DNA from: an uncultured Pseudoxanthomonas sp.
Lineage (GTDB): Bacteria; Pseudomonadota; Gammaproteobacteria; Xanthomonadales; Xanthomonadaceae
Length of the DNA stretch: 7,535 nt
NCBI GenBank assembly: GCA_946886405.1
Contig: CAMPIO010000134.1
Location: 1 to 7,535, forward strand
Reading direction: 5' to 3'
Positions 1-5,039 of the stretch are shown here, piece by piece. The position numbers and the translations under genes are program-made. Each line of letters begins with the position of its first letter. Within the stretch, counting starts at the first letter, position 1. Under the pieces are notes generated by a model. The model was not told where the DNA came from, searched no databases, and saw nothing but the letters and a program-made list of their open reading frames with translations.

Positions 1-618
1 GGCTGGGGCGGCGATGGCGGTGGTGCGACCGGTGCATCCGGCGGCGATGCCGGCAGTGCCAGTGGCGACACCGGCGCGATCGCGGGCGCATCCGGTGGTG
101 ACGCGGGTGCCGGCAGCGGCAACGTCCGCGAGCGCGGCGCCGGTGACGGCACCAGTGGCGACGGGACGGCAACCGGTGGCGCAGGCACATCGGGGGATGC
201 CACCTCCACCGGTGGCGCGAGCACCGCAACAGCCGGTGCCGGCACATCGGGGGACGCGACCGGTACCGGTGGCGATGGCATGGGTACCGGCGGTGCCGGC
301 TCCGGCACGGGCGGCGACGCAACGGCCAGTGGTGGCGCCGGATCGGGCACCGGTGGCGCTGGCGGTACGCTGACCGCGACCGCAGGCAACGGGGGTGACG
401 GCGGCGATGCCAGCAATGGCGATGCCACCAACGGCAGTGCGTCATCCAGCGCCAGCAATGGCGATGCGACGGCGGGGAACGGTGCCAGCGGTGCGGTGGG
501 TGCGACCGGTGGTGCCGGCGGCGTCGGCAACGGCGGTGACGGCATGGGCGGTGACGGCAACGGCGGCGTCGGCAACGGCGCGACCGGCGGTGCCGGCGGC
601 TCGGGCGGTTCCGTCGCG
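1..618 (+). repeat. Degenerate Gly/Ala/Thr/Asp-coding tandem repeat region
   Basis: This GC-rich stretch is made of imperfect units rich in GGTGGC, GGCGGT and GACGCGAC. A 14-base segment, GGCACATCGGGGGA, occurs at 184-197 and again at 241-254. That 57-base (19-codon) step keeps the reading frame. Towards the 3' end, units change from Thr/Ser-Gly-Gly types to Asn-Gly types (NGGDG, SNGDAT). The repeats are coding, not intergenic, and the array is likely to vary in length between strains. The array extends left beyond the window. Confidence 0.75.
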
Positions 619-768
619 GTCGATGCAGGCGCGTTCGACATGTCGAACAACATGACCAGCGTCGGGCAGTCGGCGGCCGGCATCATGGTGGCGGCGCAGA
701 ACAGCGGCATGGCCTCGCTGATCCAGCAGGGCATCACTGTCCAGGCCAACCTGACCGTAGGTCCATAA
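1..768 (+). CDS. Glycine-rich low-complexity secreted protein, probable amyloid/surface subunit (5'-truncated)
   Basis: The reading frame is open from base 1, so the start and any signal peptide lie outside the window; 255 residues are visible. Residues 1 to about 202 are almost entirely Gly, Ala, Thr, Ser, Asp and Asn in degenerate units such as GTSGDAT-x-TGG. There is no aromatic residue between W2 and F212, no Cys and no Lys. From about residue 203 a non-repetitive C-terminal domain follows. Its segment 227-247 has the pattern G-I-x4-Q-N-S-G-x3-L-I-Q-x2-I-x-V and aligns with residues 110-132 of the next gene's product. That shared tail, plus neighbours resembling FapD and FapF, suggests a structural fibre or surface protein exported by the downstream barrel. 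This is inference; the protein is not recognisable as a FapC orthologue. Frame choice rests on composition, the long open frame and the structured tail; a 119-codon open frame in +2 is a low-complexity shadow. Confidence 0.8.
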   Translation, partial: GWGGDGGGATGASGGDAGSASGDTGAIAGASGGDAGAGSGNVRERGAGDGTSGDGTATGGAGTSGDATSTGGASTATAGAGTSGDATGTGGDGMGTGGAGSGTGGDATASGGAGSGTGGAGGTLTATAGNGGDGGDASNGDATNGSASSSASNGDATAGNGASGAVGATGGAGGVGNGGDGMGGDGNGGVGNGATGGAGGSGGSVAVDAGAFDMSNNMTSVGQSAAGIMVAAQNSGMASLIQQGITVQANLTVGP

Positions 769-779
769 GCGTTCCGCCG

Positions 780-802
780 GTGTCCTGGCGCTGCCAGGAC
801 AC
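780..802 (+). promoter_or_regulatory. Perfect RNA hairpin 1 after the glycine-rich gene
   Basis: The arms GTGTCCTGGC (780-789) and GCCAGGACAC (793-802) pair perfectly over 10 bp around a 3-base loop. It starts 11 bases after the TAA stop of the glycine-rich gene. No run of T follows, so it is not a classical intrinsic terminator. It could stabilise the 3' end of the upstream message or act as a partial terminator. Confidence 0.6.
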
Positions 803-817
803 GCCGCGCGGACGCAA

Positions 818-844
818 GGCGCCCCGCTGTTCACGCGGGGCGCC
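818..844 (+). promoter_or_regulatory. Perfect RNA hairpin 2 (attenuator or mRNA-stabilising stem)
   Basis: The arms GGCGCCCCGC (818-827) and GCGGGGCGCC (835-844) pair perfectly over 10 bp, all G-C, around a 7-base loop. This very stable stem sits 15 bases after hairpin 1 and 27 bases before the Shine-Dalgarno of the next gene. It lacks a T tract. Together with hairpin 1 it fills the only long gap in the cluster. It would suit making more of the first product than of the export genes, though the sequence cannot show this directly. Confidence 0.55.
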
Positions 845-884
845 CCATCGCGGCGCGGTGGACGCATGGCAAGGGAGACTGACC

Positions 885-1304
885 ATGCATACGCATTACC
901 AGGCCGGGCTGCGCATCGCCGCCTGCGGGTGGCTGTTCGCCGCCGGCGGCGCGTGGGCGGATGACAACGCCACCACGACCCTTCAATCCGTTACGCACGT
1001 CATCGGGATCACGCCTGCGGAGGTACCGCAGGTCGTCGTCAGCGACCTGGGACGTGCCATCGCGACCGATCGCCTGTCCGGTCTGCGTGGCGGCGATGGC
1101 GCGCATGTGGACAACCTGATCGACGTGGATGGCGCCGTCGATGGCAACACGGCGCACCACATCACCAGCGGTTCCAACAGCATCGCCGACGGCGCGTTCA
1201 ACAATGCCAGCGGCATCAACACGGTCATCCAGAACACCGGCAGCAACGTGCTGATCCAGAACGCGATGATCGTGACGGTCGACTTCGCGGGCGGCCCGCA
1301 ATGA
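885..1304 (+). CDS. Small Sec-exported protein with a double-glycine site and amyloid-like C-terminal motif
   Basis: This 139-residue protein starts at ATG 885, which is preceded by AGGGAG (872-877) at 7-base spacing. An upstream in-frame extension runs through the hairpins and is implausible. Residues 1-25 form a signal peptide with probable cleavage after A-W-A (23-25). Residues 63-70 read RLSGLRGG, with hydrophobic residues at -4 (L67), -7 (L64) and -12 (I59) from G70. This resembles a C39 processing site, and the next gene encodes a C39 peptidase. The C-terminal half is Asn/Gly/Ser-rich. Residues 110-132 match the pattern G-I-x4-Q-N-T-G-x3-L-I-Q-x2-M-x-V, shared with the glycine-rich upstream protein. 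Its stop overlaps the next start (ATGA). It is probably a minor fibre subunit or nucleator, in the place of FapA/FapB-like genes. I do not recognise a named family. Confidence 0.85.
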   Translation: MHTHYQAGLRIAACGWLFAAGGAWADDNATTTLQSVTHVIGITPAEVPQVVVSDLGRAIATDRLSGLRGGDGAHVDNLIDVDGAVDGNTAHHITSGSNSIADGAFNNASGINTVIQNTGSNVLIQNAMIVTVDFAGGPQ

Positions 1305-2005
1305 AACGCGGCACGCGACGCGCGTACTGGCTGGCGCACGTCGCGTTGGCCTGCGCGTTCGCGACCCTCGGTGGCGCTTCCGCCGCCACCAGCGACCTGC
1401 GCGTGCCGGGCGGCGCCTACAGCGTCCGCCTGACCAGCCTGAAAGAGGCCCGTTTCAAGACCACCTTGCCGCAGCAGTACGACTTCAGCTGCGGCTCGGC
1501 CGCGACGGCGACGCTGCTGACGCACCAGTACGGGCATCTGGTCAGCGAAGTGGACGTGTTCGTGCAGATGTACAACAACGGCGACCAGGCGCGCATCCGC
1601 AAGGAAGGGTTCTCGTTGCTGGACATGCGTCGCTACCTGCGCTCGAAAGGGTACGAAGCGGACGGCTTCGAGTTGCCGCTCGACAAGCTGCAGCAGGAGA
1701 ACGTGCCGGCGATCGTATTGCTCAACGACCGCGGCTACCGCCACTTCGTCGTCGTGAAGGGGCTGCGCAACGGGCGCGTGCTGCTCGGCGATCCGGCGCG
1801 CGGTACGCGCGCGATGCCGCGCTCCCGCTTCGAAGCACTGTGGGACAACCGGGTGATGTTCGTGGTGCACAACCAGCGCGAGCGCGCCCGCTTCAACCAG
1901 GCCAGCGACTGGAAGACCGCACCTCCGGCGCCACTCGACATGGGAATCCAGCGCGATGGCCTGCGCAACGTCACCGTGCCGCGGCGCGGTCCGGGAGATA
2001 TCTGA
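1301..2005 (+). CDS. fapD: Stand-alone exported C39-family cysteine peptidase, FapD-like
   Basis: This 234-residue protein has an N-terminal signal peptide (about 1-28, cleavage near A-S-A|A) followed by one peptidase C39 domain (roughly 50-190). Q58 precedes C64 in P-Q-Q-Y-D-F-S-C-G-S-A-A, the family's spacing of six between the oxyanion Gln and the catalytic Cys. H148 (in RHFVVV) and D164 (in LLGDP) complete the triad, so the enzyme should be active. There is no ABC or transmembrane transporter domain as in bacteriocin exporters; a Sec-exported lone C39 domain is characteristic of FapD in functional amyloid operons. It probably matures exported subunits in the periplasm. The start ATG overlaps the previous stop by 4 bases, implying translational coupling; the Shine-Dalgarno is weak. 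The basic C-terminal tail after about 195 is of unknown role. The family call is firm; the orthology to fapD is inferred from context. Confidence 0.88.
   Translation: MKRGTRRAYWLAHVALACAFATLGGASAATSDLRVPGGAYSVRLTSLKEARFKTTLPQQYDFSCGSAATATLLTHQYGHLVSEVDVFVQMYNNGDQARIRKEGFSLLDMRRYLRSKGYEADGFELPLDKLQQENVPAIVLLNDRGYRHFVVVKGLRNGRVLLGDPARGTRAMPRSRFEALWDNRVMFVVHNQRERARFNQASDWKTAPPAPLDMGIQRDGLRNVTVPRRGPGDI
1993..1997 (+). promoter_or_regulatory. Shine-Dalgarno deciding the ATG 2007 start
   Basis: GGGAG lies 9 bases before ATG 2007, inside the last codons of the C39 peptidase gene. An upstream in-frame ATG at 1956 would overlap the peptidase gene by 50 bases and would put a charged, cysteine-containing stretch before the signal peptide, so it was rejected. 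Confidence 0.7.
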
Positions 2006-2006
2006 C

Positions 2007-2510
2007 ATGGAGGCAACTCGGCTGGGCGCATGCCGCATCGCGATGATGCTGGCGCTAGTGATGGCGCCGCTTGGCGCGCGCGGGCAGGGCGGTGACCTCG
2101 GCGCCGAATGGCAACCGGTGGATCCCGGTCGACTGGCCCAGATGCGCGGCGGCTTCCAGATGCCGTCGGGCATGATGCTGTCGTTCGGCATCGAACGCGT
2201 CGTCTTCCTCAACGGCGAACTGACCGCGCGCATCGCGGTGCAGATCCCCGACGTGGCGCGCATCACGCCCGAACAGGCACAGGCGCTGGCCGACTTCAAT
2301 CGCGGACTGATCGTGCAGATCGGCGAGGGCAACCGCGCTGACCCTGCACAGTTGGCAGGCGGTCTGGTCATCCAGAACACGCTCGACGACCAGGACATCC
2401 GCACGGTCACCCGCATCGACGTCGGCGTCGACACGCTGGGCGCCTACCAGAACCTCAATGCCAGCGGCGCACTGAACGACGCGCTGATCCGCGCACCCGG
2501 CGGGCCGTGA
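2007..2510 (+). CDS. Second small exported protein with a double-glycine site, encoded after the C39 peptidase
   Basis: This 167-residue protein starts 1 base after the peptidase stop. A signal peptide spans about 1-26 (hydrophobic 11-22, cleavage near A-R-G|Q); ATG 2043 (MMLALVMAP) is a shorter alternative start. Residues 42-49 read RLAQMRGG, with M46 at -4, L43 at -7 and V38 at -12 from G49. This nearly repeats the motif in the protein encoded before the peptidase. After the GG comes a strand-rich segment with S-F-G-I-E-R-V-V-F-L-N-G (59-70). I recall this pattern from uncharacterised Xanthomonadaceae proteins, but that is memory and not a search. Then I-P-D-V-A-R-I-T-P follows (80-88). Residues 121-139 begin V-I-Q-N-T and match the C-terminal strand motif of the other small protein. 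There is no FapE-type C-terminal CxC. It is likely a co-exported accessory subunit; exact role unknown. Confidence 0.85.
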   Translation: MEATRLGACRIAMMLALVMAPLGARGQGGDLGAEWQPVDPGRLAQMRGGFQMPSGMMLSFGIERVVFLNGELTARIAVQIPDVARITPEQAQALADFNRGLIVQIGEGNRADPAQLAGGLVIQNTLDDQDIRTVTRIDVGVDTLGAYQNLNASGALNDALIRAPGGP

Positions 2511-2542
2511 AGCAGCCACGCAGCACGGCCATCGCACACGAC

Positions 2543-2548
2543 AAGGGG
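2543..2548 (+). promoter_or_regulatory. Shine-Dalgarno deciding the ATG 2555 start of the barrel gene
   Basis: AAGGGG lies 6 bases before ATG 2555. The frame is also open to a GTG at 2507 that overlaps the previous stop, but that start would place 16 polar residues ahead of the signal peptide and has no good ribosome binding site. Confidence 0.75.
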
Positions 2549-2554
2549 AACACC

Positions 2555-4045
2555 ATGAAAGGGACGTCTCTGATTGAAGTCGCACCGCTGGCATTGGCCA
2601 TCGGGCTGGGGATGCAGGCCGGGCAGGCGAGGGCGCAGGACGTGCCGTTGCCTGCCACGCCGCCGATTCCCGCGCAGCCGTATGAGGTCACGGCCGACGC
2701 GCGACTGGATGCGCTACAGCGGCAGCTCAACGAGCAGAACCAGCGCCTGCAGCTGATGCGCGAACTGATGCATGCGCAGGAGCAGCAGATCTTCGGTCTG
2801 CAGAACGCATTGAACGAGGAGATCCTGGCCAATGCGCGCGCACGCGGTGCTCCCGCGCCCGTCATCGTCCCATCGCTCAATCAGGCGCCGACCTTCCGCG
2901 ATGCGCCGGCTCCCACGCCGACCTACCTCGTGGTCGGTCCATCACCCGCATCTCCCCACGTCGTCGCGCAAACGGGTGCACCGGAACGCAATGCACCGGT
3001 TGGCAGTGCGCAAGCGCAGACGGCGCCATCCCCGGCGGGCGACACGCCTGCACCGCAGCGCGTCGGGCAGGCACCGGAAAGCGACTCGCGGCCACCCGAG
3101 GTAGCGCAGATCTTCGACCAACCCGGCGTGCTGACGCCCAAGGGCAAGGGCGTGCTGGAGCCAGCCATCCAGTACGGCTATTCGGCGAACGACCGCGTCG
3201 CGCTGGTCGGCTACACCATCATCCCGGCGATCCTGATCGGCCTGATCGACGTGCGCCAGGTGAAGACCACGACCGCCGTCGCCACGTTGACCGGCCGCTA
3301 CGGGGTCAGCCGGCGCATGGAAGTGGAAGCCAAACTGCCCTACGTCTACATCCACAGCGACACCGTCAGCCGCGAGATCTTCACCGGCTCCGCGCAGGAC
3401 CGCGTGTTCAACGCACGCGGCAGCAGCATGGGAGACGTGGAAGTCACGGGCCGCTACCAGCTCAACCGCGGCGGCGCCGACAAGCCGTTCTACATCGCGT
3501 GGCTGCGCTACAAGAGCCGCACCGGTCGCGACCTGTTCGACGTCACCACCGATTGCGTCACGCGCTGCGTGGCCAACACCACCGGCACCGGTCTTCCCCT
3601 CGATCTGCCGACCGGCAGTGGCTTCAATGCGCTGCAGCCGGGTGTCACCTGGCTGTATCCATCCGATCCCGTGGTGTTCTTCGGCAGCGTCAGCTACCTG
3701 CACAACTTCAAGCGCAGCGACGTATCGCGGCGCGTGCTGGGCGGACAGACGGAGTTCCTCGGCGACCTCGAGGCGGGCGATATCCTCGGCTTCAACCTCG
3801 GCATGGGCCTGGCATTGAACGAGAAGGCGGCCATCAGCATCGGCTACGACACCAGCATCGTCGGCAAGACGAAGCAGGACGGCGAGGACGTCGCAGGCGC
3901 CGTGCGCACCACGCTCGGCACGCTGCTGCTGGGCGGCACCTATCGTTTCAGCGACCGTATGTCGCTCAATGTGGCCCTGGGTGTCGGCGTTACCCGCGAC
4001 ACGCCGGACATGACCTTCACCGCGCGCCTGCCGATCAATTTCTGA
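2555..4045 (+). CDS. fapF: Outer-membrane beta-barrel exporter with N-terminal coiled coil, FapF-like
   Basis: This protein has 496 residues. The signal peptide spans 1-27 (cleavage after A-R-A). Residues about 48-97 form a Gln-rich coiled coil with heptad-like L/M/I spacing (L51, L54, L58, L65, L71, I79, L82, L86). Residues 99-185 are a Pro/Ala-rich linker. From about 186 a beta-barrel domain begins with Q-P-G-V-L-T-P-K-G-K-G-V-L-E-P and continues with alternating amphipathic strands to a terminal Phe, as expected for BAM-inserted barrels. FapF of Pseudomonas has the same order, a coiled coil that trimerises followed by a barrel with a V-L-T-P-x-G-type entry, and it exports the amyloid subunits FapA, FapB and FapC. 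It is last in the five-gene cluster, after a C39 peptidase gene, which supports that role. The alternative is an uncharacterised phenol-degradation-type (MetA-like) barrel. Family confidence is good; substrate identity is inferred. Confidence 0.85.
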   Translation: MKGTSLIEVAPLALAIGLGMQAGQARAQDVPLPATPPIPAQPYEVTADARLDALQRQLNEQNQRLQLMRELMHAQEQQIFGLQNALNEEILANARARGAPAPVIVPSLNQAPTFRDAPAPTPTYLVVGPSPASPHVVAQTGAPERNAPVGSAQAQTAPSPAGDTPAPQRVGQAPESDSRPPEVAQIFDQPGVLTPKGKGVLEPAIQYGYSANDRVALVGYTIIPAILIGLIDVRQVKTTTAVATLTGRYGVSRRMEVEAKLPYVYIHSDTVSREIFTGSAQDRVFNARGSSMGDVEVTGRYQLNRGGADKPFYIAWLRYKSRTGRDLFDVTTDCVTRCVANTTGTGLPLDLPTGSGFNALQPGVTWLYPSDPVVFFGSVSYLHNFKRSDVSRRVLGGQTEFLGDLEAGDILGFNLGMGLALNEKAAISIGYDTSIVGKTKQDGEDVAGAVRTTLGTLLLGGTYRFSDRMSLNVALGVGVTRDTPDMTFTARLPINF

Positions 4046-4052
4046 AGCGGCG

Positions 4053-4427
4053 TCAGGCCGGGCGGCCCTGCCACCAGAGCCAGACCGCCGCCGCCAGCAT
4101 CAGCCACTCGGTCACCGCGAGCGCGAGCGTCGCGGTTTCCACGGGCCACCACCGCATCAGCGCGACGCTGCGATACAGCACGATGGGGACGTACAGCGCC
4201 AACGCCAGCACCAGCCCCGTGCGCATCTGCTGCGTCCAGGCGAACCACGCGAACAGGAATGCCAGCCCGAGTTGCAGGCCGCCATAGATCGTCAGGTACT
4301 CCGTCTGCCCGGAGCGGGTCAGCGAGGCATAGCCCACGGCCGTGGCGGTACGTGCCGGCGCCAGCGTGCACCAGGCCGCGAGCAGCAGATAGACAACCGC
4401 GTTGAGGTACAGGTACGCCGCTGCCAT
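4053..4427 (-). CDS. Small four-helix integral membrane protein (DUF4345-like)
   Basis: This 124-residue protein starts at the ATG complementary to 4425-4427, preceded by GGAG (complement of 4437-4440) at 9-base spacing. A longer frame to 4676 exists but adds a polar, low-quality extension overlapping the divergent gene, so it was rejected. Four hydrophobic helices fall at about 5-24, 45-64, 70-90 and 99-119. The conserved-looking E-Y-L-T-I-Y-G-G-L-Q-L-G-L segment (43-55) at the start of helix 2 recalls the DUF4345 group of small inner-membrane proteins of unknown function; the assignment is from memory. It converges on the barrel gene with only 7 bases between stops, and it is transcribed away from the DUF4124 gene. 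Function unknown. Confidence 0.8.
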   Translation of the reverse strand: MAAAYLYLNAVVYLLLAAWCTLAPARTATAVGYASLTRSGQTEYLTIYGGLQLGLAFLFAWFAWTQQMRTGLVLALALYVPIVLYRSVALMRWWPVETATLALAVTEWLMLAAAVWLWWQGRPA

Positions 4428-4583
4428 AGGACGCGTCTCCAGAAGGGTGAACGTTCTTCTTGCCCGGCTGCCGGTGACGGCACAGTGAATGCGGAGAAGT
4501 CCGACGACGCGCTGCGACATGGACCGATGCCGGACTGGCCACTCACCGGGGATGCTGCTGACTCCATCGCAAGGATGCGTGCC
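4428..4583. promoter_or_regulatory. Divergent intergenic region with promoters for the membrane protein and DUF4124 genes
   Basis: These 156 bases must carry the start signals for two divergent genes. An inverted repeat TGCCG-GTGA-CGGCA at 4469-4482 could be an operator. A poor -35/-10 pair for the + strand (TTGCCC 4460-4465, GTGAAT 4485-4490, 19-base spacer) flanks it. Neither is convincing by itself. Confidence 0.3.
4571..4575 (+). promoter_or_regulatory. Shine-Dalgarno deciding the ATG 4584 start
   Basis: AAGGA lies 8 bases before ATG 4584 and overlaps an upstream in-frame ATG at 4575. Because the only good ribosome binding site is at 4571-4575, the second ATG (4584) is the better start; the two differ by three residues. 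Confidence 0.6.
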
Positions 4584-5030
4584 ATGCCCAGATCCTCCTC
4601 GTGCGCCGTCCGCCTCGCGCTGGCCTGTGTCCTCGTCGCGGTCGGCAGCTCGACGTGGGGCAGCGATCCCATCCACAAATGCCGCAGTGCGGATGGGCAG
4701 TCGCAGTATCAGTCCACCCCCTGCACCCCGGCACAGCGCACTGAATGGGTGCGCGACTATCCCGAAGTCCCGCCGACGCCTGCCGCCTCCGTATCCTCTA
4801 CGGCCCCTTCGCGAGTACAGACCCGTGCGAATTCTCCTTCCCGCACTCCTGCAGGTTCACGACGTTCGAAGGCCTCGGCGCAGGGCGCCGTGATCTCGAT
4901 GCATCGCGACCCGGTCGCGTGCGCGCGGGCCAAGCAGGCGCGCGATCAGGCTTACGCACGACTCGGCCTGAAACGGGACTTCGCCACGAGCCGCAAGCTC
5001 GACGACCGCGTCAACGATGCCTGCCGTTGA
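4584..5030 (+). CDS. DUF4124 domain-containing exported protein
   Basis: This 148-residue protein has an N-terminal signal sequence (about 1-26; hydrophobic 8-22). It is followed by a short DUF4124 module at about 29-48: I-H-K-C-R-S-A-D-G-Q-S-Q-Y-Q-S-T-P-C, with C33 and C47 probably disulphide-bonded in the periplasm. After a Pro/Ser/Arg-rich low-complexity linker, a C-terminal segment with two further cysteines (VACARAKQ and the final N-D-A-C-R) and basic residues follows. This layout is common in Xanthomonadaceae DUF4124 proteins, whose function is unknown. It stands alone on the + strand, between the divergent membrane gene and the convergent hemN. An open frame extending upstream to 4272 lies antisense to the membrane gene and is not real. 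Confidence 0.85.
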   Translation: MPRSSSCAVRLALACVLVAVGSSTWGSDPIHKCRSADGQSQYQSTPCTPAQRTEWVRDYPEVPPTPAASVSSTAPSRVQTRANSPSRTPAGSRRSKASAQGAVISMHRDPVACARAKQARDQAYARLGLKRDFATSRKLDDRVNDACR

Positions 5031-5039
5031 AGGCAGCGC

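Noticed and set aside
1..618. CRISPR-like or intergenic satellite array
   Set aside because: Units are imperfect, lack unique spacers and keep a single open reading frame that leads into a structured C-terminus, so they are coding repeats.
1..618. RTX calcium-binding nonapeptides or collagen-like Gly-x-y repeats
   Set aside because: Segments such as GGDGMGGDG look similar, but the hydrophobic residue at the RTX U position is missing, and Gly is not at every third position.
780..844. Rho-independent terminator ending the first gene
   Set aside because: The stems are strong, but neither is followed by a T-rich tract; annotated as regulatory hairpins instead.
983..2434. 483-codon open frame on the minus strand across the small-protein and peptidase genes
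   Set aside because: It is antisense to genes with signal peptides, Shine-Dalgarno sites and a complete C39 triad; its translation is His/Arg/Val-rich with no recognisable domain, as expected of a high-GC shadow frame.
2507..2554. GTG start for the barrel gene overlapping the previous stop
   Set aside because: ATG 2555 has a strong AAGGGG site at 6 bases and begins a normal signal peptide; the GTG start would bury the signal peptide behind polar residues.
4054..4070. Terminator between the convergent barrel and membrane-protein genes
   Set aside because: Only a short bulged stem can be drawn, with no T tract on either side, and the stops are just 7 bases apart.
5018..5035. Bidirectional terminator between the DUF4124 gene and hemN
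   Set aside because: TGCCT and AGGCA pair over only 5 bp around the stop codon, with no T tract; too weak to call.
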